Positions 51,560 to 59,867 of a DNA stretch of 64,000 nucleotides are shown here, one piece after another; position 1 is the stretch's first letter, and the number at the start of each line of letters is the position of its first letter. The notes beneath the pieces were generated by a model. That model did no database searches, was not told where the DNA came from, and saw nothing but the letters and a program-made list of their open reading frames with translations. Source of the DNA: Amycolatopsis sp. WAC 01376. Lineage in GTDB: Bacteria > Actinomycetota > Actinomycetes > Mycobacteriales > Pseudonocardiaceae. The position numbers were made by a program, and so were the translations under genes. Where the stretch lies: the NCBI RefSeq assembly GCF_003947415.1, contig NZ_QHKL01000014.1, forward strand, positions 92,439 through 156,438, in the 5' to 3' direction.

Positions 51560-51622
51560 TGATCCGACGGACGACACACGTGACCGGATGGACGGCACGC
51601 GTGTCGTCCATCCGGACATCTC
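51560..51622. repeat. palindromic cluster of GTGTCGTCCATCCGG units
   Basis: Two units on the minus strand (GTGTCGTCCGTCGGATCAC type at 51560-51578 and ATCCGGTCACGTG type near 51575-51595) meet one forward unit (from 51599). The centre, 51586-51613, is a 28-base palindrome with one mismatched pair. The unit is the same as at 27210-27250. No gene overlaps it. Confidence 0.6.
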
Positions 51623-51683
51623 ACAGGCTTCAAGTCGCTCCGGCGGGGTACCCATGCGGTGCCACTCACAACAGGAGGACGCC

Positions 51684-52145
51684 GTGAGCGAAGTCAGTCG
51701 TGTCGTCGACGTGCCGCCGGACGCCGTTTTCGCCGTGCTCGCCGACGGCTGGTCGTACGCGAGCTGGGTCGTCGGCAGCTCCCATATCCGTGATGTCGAC
51801 GAGGACTGGCCTGCTGTCGGTTCGCGGATCCACCACAGCGTCGGACCGTGGCCCTTGCACATCCAGGACGTCACGGTCGTGAAGGCGGTCGAGCCCGGCG
51901 TTTCCCTGTCGCTGGAGGCGAGGGGCTGGCCGCTCGGCGCGGCGGCGGTCGAGGTCACGCTCCTCCCCCACGGCGAAGCCAAGACCGAGGTCCGGATGCG
52001 GGAAAGCGTCGTGCGTGGTCCCGCCAAGGTGCTGCCCGAGGCGGTTCAGGCGCTCGTCGCCAAGCCGCGCAACACCGAGGCCCTCGCCCGCTTGGCGGAT
52101 CTGGCGACCGGGAAGTACACCGGCCGCAAGGGCGCTCAGCGGTAG
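51684..52145 (+). CDS. SRPBCC (START-like) domain protein
   Basis: A 153-residue cytosolic protein of the Bet v 1/START-like fold, which binds hydrophobic ligands in a deep pocket: SRVVDVPPDAVFAVLADGWSYASWVVGSSHIRDVDEDWPAVGSRIHHSVG is the usual start, with long beta strands and a C-terminal helix (EAVQALVAKPRNTEALARLADLA) after. GTG at 51684 follows AGGAGG at 51673. It is convergent with a phytoene-desaturase-like gene and overlaps it by 10 bases. Such proteins often sit in carotenoid and lipid clusters as putative carriers. Confidence 0.85.
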   Translation: MSEVSRVVDVPPDAVFAVLADGWSYASWVVGSSHIRDVDEDWPAVGSRIHHSVGPWPLHIQDVTVVKAVEPGVSLSLEARGWPLGAAAVEVTLLPHGEAKTEVRMRESVVRGPAKVLPEAVQALVAKPRNTEALARLADLATGKYTGRKGAQR

Positions 52146-53728
52146 ACCGCCCGGTTCGCCGCGGCGATCACCGCCGCGTACCCCTTGCCGAGCACTCCCG
52201 CCCTGGCCAGCGCGGCGCGGGCCGCGTTGGCGCCGGGGCCGCCATGGACCGCGCCTCCCGGATGCGCCGACGCGCCCGCGAGGAACAACCGGTCCACCGG
52301 CGTGTCCGCGCGGCCGAGGCCGGGGACGGGGCGGAAGAACAACTGCTGGTGAATGGCCGTGGTGCCGCCGCTGATCGCGCCCCCGACCAGGCCGGGATCG
52401 TGGGCCGCCAGTTCGAGCGGGCCCTGCACGTACCGGCCCTGGATCAGGTCGGTGAACCCCGGCGCGTTCGCCTCGACCGTCTTTTCGATCCGCGTGACCT
52501 GCCGGTCGAGCGCCTCCCGGTTCTCCATCAGCCCGCGGGGAACGTGGGTGTACGCCCACGCCGCCTCGGTCCCGGGCGGCGACCGGTGCGAATCACTCGT
52601 CGTCATCTGCCCGAACAGCAGGAACGGATTCCGCGGGCTCCGGCCGCGGACCAGGTCGCCGCCGAACGCCGACAGACCGTCCAGATCCGCTCCGAGGTGG
52701 ATCGTGCCCGCCCCGCGAGCACCTTCGGCCGTCCACGGGACGGGACCGGACAACGCCCAATCCACCTTCACCGTGGCACTGTCCCATTGAAACCGGCCGA
52801 GATCGGCGAGCAGCCGCGAGGGAAGCCAATCCCGCTGGACCATCTCGCCGTACAACGTCGGCGCCGGGACGTCCGCGAGCACCGCCTTGCGGGCCCGGAT
52901 CGGGTTGCCGTCACCGTCTCGCACGCCCATCGCCCGTCCGCCCGCGACGAGCACTTCCGTTGCGGGACAACGGCATCGGATCTCGCCGCCGCGGGCGGCC
53001 AGCCGTCGCACCAGTGCCGCGATCAGCTCACCGGCTCCGCCGGCAGGCACCGGAAAGCCGACGTCCTGCCCGACCATCGCGAGCAGCCAGCCGAAGACCG
53101 CGCTGCCCGCGTTGTCCACGGAAATATCGCTGTGCGCGGCGTTCCCGGCCAACAGCAATCGAGCACCCTCGCCGTCGAAATGCTCTTCTCCCAACCGGCG
53201 GGCGGGCAACGTGAGCATCCGAGCCAGCCGCAGCGCTTCCGCGGTCCCCGTCCGCCGCAGCAGCCGCACGGCCGGGCGCACCGGCGGGAACGGCGTGAAC
53301 AACGCGTTCAGCAGCGGCTCGCGAAGGTCCTGCCACTGCGCGAACAAACTCCGCCACGCGGCGCCGTCGCCCGGCGCGAACTCGTCGGCCGACGCCGCCG
53401 TCCGCTCGATGTCCCGTGAGAGCACCGCGCACCGATCGTCGGGCAGGACGTGCGCGAGTACTTCGGGAGCGTGCCGCCAGGTCAACCCATGGTCCTCGAG
53501 TCGCAGTCCCCGCATCACCGGCGATACCGCGGTGAGCGGGAAGAACGCGCTGCAGAGGTCGTTCCGGAACCCGGGCGCGGTGACTTCGTCGGTCCGCACC
53601 GCGCCGCCCGGCTTCTCCGCATGCTCCAGCACGAGGACCGACCAGCCTTCGTCGGCAAGGAGGTTCGCCGCGACCAGGCCGTTGTGGCCGGCGCCGATGA
53701 CGACCGCGTCGAAGACTTCCGTGCTCAT
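52136..53728 (-). CDS. CrtI-like FAD-dependent oxidoreductase (phytoene desaturase/carotenoid oxidoreductase family)
   Basis: A 530-residue flavoprotein. FAD fold VVIGAGHNGLVAANLLADEGWSVLVLEHAEKPGGAVRTDE is followed by CSAFFPLTAVSPVMRGL. The C-terminal segment RLFLAGASAHPGGAVHGGPGANAARAAL is the conserved FAD end of the CrtI/phytoene-dehydrogenase-related group. It is a paralogue of the clustered crtI, less typical in the middle part, and could modify a carotenoid, for example by oxidation or further desaturation, or another polyene or lipid. ATG at 53728 follows GGGAGG. It heads away from the SDR gene 17 bases upstream in the same operon arm. Confidence 0.85.
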   Translation of the reverse strand: MSTEVFDAVVIGAGHNGLVAANLLADEGWSVLVLEHAEKPGGAVRTDEVTAPGFRNDLCSAFFPLTAVSPVMRGLRLEDHGLTWRHAPEVLAHVLPDDRCAVLSRDIERTAASADEFAPGDGAAWRSLFAQWQDLREPLLNALFTPFPPVRPAVRLLRRTGTAEALRLARMLTLPARRLGEEHFDGEGARLLLAGNAAHSDISVDNAGSAVFGWLLAMVGQDVGFPVPAGGAGELIAALVRRLAARGGEIRCRCPATEVLVAGGRAMGVRDGDGNPIRARKAVLADVPAPTLYGEMVQRDWLPSRLLADLGRFQWDSATVKVDWALSGPVPWTAEGARGAGTIHLGADLDGLSAFGGDLVRGRSPRNPFLLFGQMTTSDSHRSPPGTEAAWAYTHVPRGLMENREALDRQVTRIEKTVEANAPGFTDLIQGRYVQGPLELAAHDPGLVGGAISGGTTAIHQQLFFRPVPGLGRADTPVDRLFLAGASAHPGGAVHGGPGANAARAALARAGVLGKGYAAVIAAANRAVYR

Positions 53729-53744
53729 CCGAGCCTCCCGATCG

Positions 53745-54821
53745 TCAGGATTGCGATTGGTGGCTGGGCTTGCCACGGGCGAGCGAGCGAAGCCGGCGCA
53801 GCAAGCCGTGCTCCCGCGGTGGGGAGAGCGGCGGACTCGCGGCACCTTTACCCGACCGGAGTCCGGCGACCAGTTCCGCGACCACACTGGCGGCGTCGTA
53901 CCGAGGTTTCCAGCCCAGCACGTTCTCGGCGAGCGTGGTGTCCACGAGCGGCGTGCGGTCGGCGAGATCCAGCCAACCGGGGTGCAGTGGGAAGGCGCCC
54001 GTCCGCCAGGCGGCGTGCGCGGCCACCCGGACGAGTGATCGCGGCGCCGGGACGCGAACGCCTCCGAGGAGGCCGGCCAGCGCGTCGGCGGCGAGCACAC
54101 CCGGGGCGGCGAGATTCACCGCACCGGTGAAACGCTGATCGAGCACCAGCCGGATCGCTTCGGCGACGTCGGCGCTGTGCACCGCCTGCGCCCGCAGGTC
54201 CGCCCACAGCGGGACAGGCAGCCATCGGCGGCCCACGACACCGGCGGGTACGGCCGGGCCCAGCAGCCAGCGCTCGAACTCCCCCGCCGCCTGTCGCTGC
54301 AGGATCGCGCACGGCCGCAACCTCGCCACACCGGTCCCCGGATGGGTCTCCTCGAACCGGTCGAGCAACGCCTCCAGCCCGGCTTTACCCCTGCTGTAGG
54401 CACTGCTCGCGACGCCGTCGCATGGCCAATCCTCGGTGACCTTCTTCCACCGCGGCGCCGGCCCGTAGGCGGCGACGGACGACAGGACGACCAGATGCGG
54501 CACCCCGGCCGACGCCACCGCGGCGAGCACGTTGCGGGTCCCGTGGTCGTTGGTCCGCCACATCGGCGGATCCGCGCGCTCCGGTGAGATCGCCCAAGCG
54601 AGATGGACGACCGCGTCCGCTCCCTCCACCAGCTCGGTCAGCTTCGCGCGGCCGACGTCTTCCCCGAGGTCCATGGCCGACCAGCCCGCCGCGCGATACG
54701 GCTCGGCCGTGGTGTCGGGCAGCCGTCTCGCCACGCCGATCAGGTCGTCGTCGCCGGATTCGAGGGCGTGGAGCAGTGCCGTCCCGACGTTTCCGGTCGC
54801 CCCGGTGATCACAATGCGCAC
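53745..54821 (-). CDS. NAD-dependent epimerase/dehydratase (extended SDR)
   Basis: A 358-residue Rossmann enzyme. MRIVITGATGNVGTALLHAL carries GxxGxxG. VVHLAWAISPE and NVLAAVASAGVPHLVVLSSVAAYGP lead to YSRGKAGLEALL, giving the Tyr-x-x-x-Lys active pair. The C-terminus is a basic tail (HGLLRRLRSLARGKPSHQSQS). It probably reduces or oxidises a carotenoid-related or lipid substrate, given the neighbours: a Rieske protein 9 bases upstream and a CrtI-like oxidoreductase downstream. Confidence 0.85.
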   Translation of the reverse strand: MRIVITGATGNVGTALLHALESGDDDLIGVARRLPDTTAEPYRAAGWSAMDLGEDVGRAKLTELVEGADAVVHLAWAISPERADPPMWRTNDHGTRNVLAAVASAGVPHLVVLSSVAAYGPAPRWKKVTEDWPCDGVASSAYSRGKAGLEALLDRFEETHPGTGVARLRPCAILQRQAAGEFERWLLGPAVPAGVVGRRWLPVPLWADLRAQAVHSADVAEAIRLVLDQRFTGAVNLAAPGVLAADALAGLLGGVRVPAPRSLVRVAAHAAWRTGAFPLHPGWLDLADRTPLVDTTLAENVLGWKPRYDAASVVAELVAGLRSGKGAASPPLSPPREHGLLRRLRSLARGKPSHQSQS

Positions 54822-54830
54822 AGCCTGCGC

Positions 54831-55877
54831 TTACCCGGCCGGGTGATCGCGGAAACCTGGCAGCCCGACGTCTCCCGCTCGCAAGGCGTAGCGCCGCTCG
54901 GCGTAGGCGAGGTCGTCCCGCCAGAGACGCGCGGACGCACGGCGCATCAGTGGCCGCAAAGCCGGTGCGATCCGGGCGGCCTTCGCGAAACCGGGCCGGT
55001 CGGAGGTGGCTATCGTCGCCTCGATCACGGCGGTGCGCGGCCGTCCGTCGGGACCGTTCCCGAGCGGGGTGGCGTGGGTTTCGACCACGCTGCCCGCGCC
55101 TTCGCCGTCGACGATGGTCATCAGCACCGTGCGGGGCTCGGGGCAGGTGAACTCGGCGATCACCGGCACGCCCAGTTTCCCGGCGAGCCGGAAGGTCACT
55201 TCGACGACGAACTTGTCCTCGGCGTCGGTGACGTCGTTCCCTTGTGGAGCCGACAGCACCTTCAGCCGGGTGAACGAGTACGGATGGAACCACGCGCCGT
55301 GCCAAGGATCGAGCCGGTTCGCGACGACGTCCACCGGTTCGCAGGTCCCGGTCAGCGTCGCGACCGCGTCGATGGTGACGTCGCCTCGCGGACGGACCGG
55401 CACGATCGGCCGTTCCGTGGGGCTTTCGTCACCGAAGCGGTCGAGGCGAACCCAGGCGAGCACTCCGTCGTCATAGGACGGCAACCGCGACCAGCCCGGC
55501 CGCTCCGGCCCGACCCGCAATCCGTGCCACCGGCAGACCAACTCTCCACAGTGGACACGAGCCTGATCGAGCGGAGCGCCCAGATGCGGGCAGGCACCCG
55601 GACCGATGACCAGATCACCGTCCGGACCACGCCAGGCCACCAGTTCCCGGCCGCCGGCGCGCAAACCCAACGGCTGATCCGCGCCGATCTCACGACTGGC
55701 CGCGACGACGAACCAGTTGCCGGCCGGACGCGCGTCGGCGCGTTTGACCGCGGCGTCGATCAGCGCGGGGCCGCATTCGCGGTAAGTCGGTTCCTGCCGG
55801 GCCCAAGCAGGTTCCCGGAACGGCTGGACCGGCCATTTCGCCGGCCAGCGCTCGACCACCTGCCGCCTGAGATCCAC
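54831..55877 (-). CDS. Rieske 2Fe-2S protein, DUF5914 family
   Basis: A 348-residue protein with an N-terminal Rieske cluster motif (CPHLGAPLDQA then CRWHGLRVG, the Cys-x-His and Cys-x2-His pairs) and a C-terminal DUF5914 domain (DPWHGAWFHPYSFTRLKVL, LGVPVIAEFTCPEPRTVLMTIVDGEG). It looks like a START-type ring-hydroxylating oxygenase but lacks an obvious catalytic iron 2-His-1-carboxylate site. DUF5914 Rieske proteins recur beside actinobacterial carotenoid genes, so a role in oxygenating the carotenoid or in electron transfer is likely. No signal peptide is seen. Confidence 0.85.
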   Translation of the reverse strand: MDLRRQVVERWPAKWPVQPFREPAWARQEPTYRECGPALIDAAVKRADARPAGNWFVVAASREIGADQPLGLRAGGRELVAWRGPDGDLVIGPGACPHLGAPLDQARVHCGELVCRWHGLRVGPERPGWSRLPSYDDGVLAWVRLDRFGDESPTERPIVPVRPRGDVTIDAVATLTGTCEPVDVVANRLDPWHGAWFHPYSFTRLKVLSAPQGNDVTDAEDKFVVEVTFRLAGKLGVPVIAEFTCPEPRTVLMTIVDGEGAGSVVETHATPLGNGPDGRPRTAVIEATIATSDRPGFAKAARIAPALRPLMRRASARLWRDDLAYAERRYALRAGDVGLPGFRDHPAG

Positions 55878-55945
55878 CGGAAGCCCTCTCTGCCGCGCGT
55901 CGTCCTCCAGCCATCCTCAGGCACTTGAAGCGATCCCGCAACGGT

Positions 55946-56836
55946 TCAGGCTTTGAAGTGAGCGGTGGCGGCATCCAGCGCGGCGGTCAAGTCGTTGACC
56001 CAGGGTGCGCCACGAACGTCGAGCCCTTCCCAGCCGGGACCGGCGACGACGACCTCGGTTCCCTGCCGCCGCAGACGCTCGCGCAACAGGACGTCGACGG
56101 TGCCGGCGGACATCGACCACAGCACCACCAGCACCGGATCCAGTTTGAACGCCAGGCCCGCCATCGTCTCCGCGGGCACCAGTTGACCGAGGTAGAGAGC
56201 GGGAACACCGATCTCCAGCAGCGACGCGCGGAGAACTTCGACCGGCAGGCTGTGCCGCTCGTCCGGGCAACAGGCGATGAGCACCCCGCGTTCGGTGGGC
56301 ACGGTGGCGAACCGGGCGACATAGCGTTGCAGCGCCAGGGAAACCTCGGTGGTGAGCGCCCATTCCGACTCGAAGCACACGTCACCTCCGGCCCAGCGGC
56401 GCCCGAGGCGGCGCAAGATCGGCAGCAACACGTCGGCCCACGTCGCCGCCGCGCCGATCGCATCGAGAGTCTCGTCCAGCAGCGCGGCGATGGCAGCGAA
56501 CTCTAGGTCTTCCGCGGCCTGCTCGAGTTCGCCGACCAGCCTGTCGACGGGGACGTCCGGCACCGTCTCGCCGGAACCGGAGAACGCGGCCGCGGCGGCC
56601 TCGCGGGCGGGAATCCCCCGGTCGATCAGCCGCTGCATATGTTGCAGCTTGCGAACGTCCGCGTCCGAGTAACGGCGGTGACGCCCATCGGCCCGCAACG
56701 TGGGGCCGACGCCGTACCGCGAGGCCCAGGTCCGGAGCGTGACCGGCGAGACGCCCAGCACCTCGGCGACCTTGCCGGGGGTCCACGAACCGCCGGCTCG
56801 GGGGCCGCCAGGGCCGCTCATCTCGTCGACGTCCAT
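55946..56836 (-). CDS. MerR-family regulator with B12-binding-like domain (LitR/CarH relative)
   Basis: A 296-residue regulator. The MerR helix-turn-helix is WTPGKVAEVLGVSPVTLRTWASRYGVGPTLR with the wing RRYSDADVRKL. The second half has the B12-binding layout of the light sensor CarH/LitR. The usual W-x9-E-H of the helical cap reads W148-x9-E158-W159 here, so the upper His is replaced by Trp. The lower axial His seems kept (DERHSLP, His195). It is divergent from crtE and should control the carotenoid genes. ATG at 56836 is used; GTG at 56845 and ATG at 56821 are alternatives. Confidence 0.87.
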   Translation of the reverse strand: MDVDEMSGPGGPRAGGSWTPGKVAEVLGVSPVTLRTWASRYGVGPTLRADGRHRRYSDADVRKLQHMQRLIDRGIPAREAAAAAFSGSGETVPDVPVDRLVGELEQAAEDLEFAAIAALLDETLDAIGAAATWADVLLPILRRLGRRWAGGDVCFESEWALTTEVSLALQRYVARFATVPTERGVLIACCPDERHSLPVEVLRASLLEIGVPALYLGQLVPAETMAGLAFKLDPVLVVLWSMSAGTVDVLLRERLRRQGTEVVVAGPGWEGLDVRGAPWVNDLTAALDAATAHFKA

Positions 56837-57252
56837 CCGTTCCACTTTTCCGGTGCCCGCTCACCGGGCCGACTGCGGGCAGCTTACGAGGTCACCGGAC
56901 GTGGGCAGGCGCATACCGTCACCGGAACGAACGAAACGCCCGACGGCGCCACAGCGAGGACCGGGAAGGGACCGGTCCGCACCAGGCACCGCCGGGCGTC
57001 CGGAGCCGGGCACGAGGGGCGCCGGGCTCCTGAGAGTGGCGGGGACCGGGCCACTCTCGTCCGCAAGACGGTCTTCTTCGATCCGCGAGCGATCCGGGTT
57101 TGAGCCGGGAAATCCCGGGAAATCCCAGGACTTCCTTGCCCTACAGGCGATACCGCTCGAGTTGCGGGCGCGCCGCCGGATCTAGTAGACAAGGTACACC
57201 AGGCGTGAATCGGTTATGAAACGAAATCACCGGATCGGCGGAGGGAAGGCGG
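56837..57252. promoter_or_regulatory. carotenoid divergent promoter region
   Basis: About 415 bases between the MerR gene and crtE with no supported gene. It contains the tandem palindrome at 57107-57126 and a possible promoter block near 57181-57200 (CTAGTAGACAAGGTACACC). Light or B12-responsive control of crtE is expected from the regulator family, though the exact start site cannot be read. Confidence 0.55.
57107..57126. promoter_or_regulatory. two tandem GGGAAATCCC sites
   Basis: GGGAAATCCC at 57107-57116 is repeated exactly and without gap at 57117-57126. Each unit is a GGGA-N2-TCCC dyad, so the pair gives two adjacent symmetric sites about 125 bases ahead of crtE. It is a good candidate for the regulator's operator. 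Confidence 0.5.
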
Positions 57253-58353
57253 ATGGCGTCGACCATGGCGGCGGGAACGGCGCCGTCGAAGGAGGCGCCG
57301 TCGGGCTGGCTGGACGCCTTGGGCGGGCGTTGTCTCGCCGAAGCACACGGTTTCGTCGAAGCACGGGCCGCCGAGCAGTTCTCCGGCCGTGGCGAGGGTG
57401 AACTCGCGGAAACCGTCCTCCCCGAGTTCCTCGCCGGAGGGAAGTTCCTCCGGCCGATGTTCGCCTATGTCGGCTGGCGGTGCGGAGGCCCGGAATCGGA
57501 CGCCGCCCTGCGGGCCGCGTCGAGCTTGGAACTACTCCACTGTTTCGCGCTGGCGCAGGACGACGTCATGGACGCCTCGACGCTGCGGCGGGGGCGTCCC
57601 GCGCTGCACGTGCGGTTCGCGCGGTGGCATGCCGAACAGGGGTGGAGTGGCTCCGCCGACCGGTTCGGCGAATCCGCGGCGACGCTCGCCGGCGATCTCT
57701 TCCTGGTCTGGTCGGAGCAGATGCTCCGGGAATCCGGTTTGGACGCGGAAACGCTGTCGCACGGCTGGCCGAGGTACGACGCGATGCGCGCGGAACTGGC
57801 GGTCGGGCAGCTGGCCGACCTCGTGAACGACGCCCGGACGCTTCCCGGCTGGGACGCGCTGCTCGACGTGCTGCGCCGGAAGTCCGGCAACTACACCGTC
57901 CGCAGGCCGCTGGAGTTCGGCGCGGCGCTGGCGGGCTGCGGTCCGGACGTCATGGCCGCCCTCGCCGAGTACGGCGGCCTGATCGGCGAGGCTTTCCAGT
58001 TCAAGGACGACCTGCTCGGCGTCTTCGGTGACCCCGCGGTCACCGGTAAACCCGCCGGCCAGGACCTCCGCGACCGCAAGGCATCCAGCGTCGTGGTGCT
58101 CGCCGTGGAGATGGCCGACCGGCGGCAGCGCGACGAACTCGCCGAACTGCTGAACCTGACCACGGTGGACGACGACGCCGTGTCCCGCTGGCGCGAGTTG
58201 ATCACCGCGACCGGGGCACGCGAACGCCTCGGCGAACTCATCCGGGAACGCGCCGACAAGGCGCAAGCGGTGATCGACCCTGCCGTCGTCCCGCGACAGG
58301 CCGCGGACGCGTTGGCCGTCCTCGCCACCCGGTGCACGGAGCGCGACCAGTGA
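57253..58353 (+). CDS. crtE: polyprenyl (geranylgeranyl) diphosphate synthase
   Basis: A 366-residue all-alpha prenyltransferase that supplies C20 (GGPP) for carotenoids. The first Asp-rich motif DDVMD is at residues 103-107 (HCFALAQDDVMDAS), and the second is FQFKDDLLGVFGD. KSGNYTVRRPLEFGAAL matches the conserved diphosphate-binding region. ATG at 57253 follows GGAGGGAAGG. First gene of the seven-gene crt operon; its stop overlaps the crtI start (GTGA). Confidence 0.93.
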   Translation: MASTMAAGTAPSKEAPSGWLDALGGRCLAEAHGFVEARAAEQFSGRGEGELAETVLPEFLAGGKFLRPMFAYVGWRCGGPESDAALRAASSLELLHCFALAQDDVMDASTLRRGRPALHVRFARWHAEQGWSGSADRFGESAATLAGDLFLVWSEQMLRESGLDAETLSHGWPRYDAMRAELAVGQLADLVNDARTLPGWDALLDVLRRKSGNYTVRRPLEFGAALAGCGPDVMAALAEYGGLIGEAFQFKDDLLGVFGDPAVTGKPAGQDLRDRKASSVVVLAVEMADRRQRDELAELLNLTTVDDDAVSRWRELITATGARERLGELIRERADKAQAVIDPAVVPRQAADALAVLATRCTERDQ

Positions 58354-59867
58354 AAACGGTACCCGGACGGACGGACCGGATCGTCGTGGTGGGAGCGGGG
58401 TTGTCGGGGCTGGCGGCGGCGCTGCACCTGGCGGGCCGCGGGCGCGAGGTCACCGTCCTCGAACGTGACCCCGGCCCCGGTGGCCGCGCGGGCCGCGTCG
58501 AACGCGAGGGCTATCTGCTCGACACCGGCCCGACGGTGCTCACCATGCCGTCGATCCTGCGGGACACCTTCGGCGCGGTGGGCGCCGAGCTGGCCGAGGA
58601 ACTACCGCTCACCCGGCTCGACCCGGCCTACCTGGCACAGTTCGCCGACGGCAGCACCCTGCCCGTGCACACCGACGCCGCGGCGATGACGGACGCGGTA
58701 CGCACGTTCGCCGGGCCCGCCGAGGCAGCGGGGTACCTTCGGCTGCGCGACTGGCTGACCCGGCTCTACCGCACCGAGTTCGGCCGGTTCATCGACTCGA
58801 ACATCGACTCACCGCTCGGCATGCTCAACCCGGATCTGGCCCGCCTGGTGGCACTGGGCGGATTCCGGCGGCTCGACCCGAAGATCGGGTCTTTCCTGTC
58901 CGACGAGCGGCTGAAGCGGGTGTTCACCTTCCAAGCGCTCTACGCGGGCGAGTCGCCGATGCGAGCGCTGGCGCTGTACGCGGTCATCTCCTATATGGAC
59001 ACCGTCGGCGGCGTGTACTTCCCGCCCGGCGGGGTCGCGGCACTCCCCCAGGCGCTCGCCCGGGTCGCCGCCGAGAACGGCGTCACCTTCCACTACGGCG
59101 ACCCCGTGCACACGCTCGAACGCGAAGGCAGCCGTGTCCACGCGGTCCGCACCGCCGCCGGCGAACGCCATCCGTGCGACGCCGTCGTCCTGACGACCGA
59201 GTTACCCGAGAGCTACCGGCTGCTCGGCCGAATCCCGAAGCGGCCGGTTCCGCTGCGACCCGCACCGTCGGCGCTGATCCTGCACGCCGGTGGCCCCGAC
59301 ACCCGGCCCGACGCCGGGCACCACACCATCTCCTTCGGACACGGGTGGCGCTCGACCTTCGACGAACTCATCACCACCGGCCGCCGTATGAGCGACCCGT
59401 CCCTGTTGATCACCCGGCCGACCGCGACCGATCCGGACCTCGCACCGCCGGGCCGTCAGCTCTACTCGATCCTCGCGCCGGTCCCGAATCTCGACCGGGG
59501 GCCCGCGGACTGGGCCGCCGATGCCGGACCGTACGCGGAGGAGATCCTCGCCGTCGCACGGCAGCGACTACTGCCGGACTTCGAACCCGAGTTCACCGAG
59601 GTCATCAGCCCCGCGGACTGGGCCGGCCGCGGACTCGTGGCCGGAACCCCGTTCGGCTACGCCCACTCGTTCGTCCAAACCGGGCCGTTCCGCCCTCGGA
59701 ACCTTCCGCGTGGCACCGAAAACGTCGTCCTCGCCGGAGGCGCGACGGTGCCGGGAGTGGGCGTGCCGACCGTGCTGATCTCCGGCAGACTGGCCGCCGA
59801 CCGGATCACCGGCGTGCCCGGACGCCGCTCGCGCGTCCTCGACCTGGCCACGGAGGCGAGCCGATGA
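58350..59867 (+). CDS. crtI: phytoene desaturase
   Basis: A 505-residue FAD enzyme converting phytoene to lycopene by four desaturations. The N-terminal dinucleotide fold is RIVVVGAGLSGLAAALHLAGRGREVTVLERD, then GGRAGRVEREGYLLDTGPTVLTMP. The Trp-Arg/ Phe-rich core (KRVFTFQALYAGESPMRALALYAVISYMDTVGG) and C-terminal NVVLAGGATVPGVGVPTVLISGRLAADRI are typical of CrtI. GTG at 58350 overlaps the crtE stop by 4 bases. It is followed by crtB with an ATGA overlap. Confidence 0.93.
   Translation: MKTVPGRTDRIVVVGAGLSGLAAALHLAGRGREVTVLERDPGPGGRAGRVEREGYLLDTGPTVLTMPSILRDTFGAVGAELAEELPLTRLDPAYLAQFADGSTLPVHTDAAAMTDAVRTFAGPAEAAGYLRLRDWLTRLYRTEFGRFIDSNIDSPLGMLNPDLARLVALGGFRRLDPKIGSFLSDERLKRVFTFQALYAGESPMRALALYAVISYMDTVGGVYFPPGGVAALPQALARVAAENGVTFHYGDPVHTLEREGSRVHAVRTAAGERHPCDAVVLTTELPESYRLLGRIPKRPVPLRPAPSALILHAGGPDTRPDAGHHTISFGHGWRSTFDELITTGRRMSDPSLLITRPTATDPDLAPPGRQLYSILAPVPNLDRGPADWAADAGPYAEEILAVARQRLLPDFEPEFTEVISPADWAGRGLVAGTPFGYAHSFVQTGPFRPRNLPRGTENVVLAGGATVPGVGVPTVLISGRLAADRITGVPGRRSRVLDLATEASR

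Noticed and set aside
51005..52027. Full-length 340-codon ATPase ending at 51005
   Set aside because: Beyond about 51390 the frame is antisense to the SRPBCC gene and lacks any AAA motif; only the C-terminal fragment is real.
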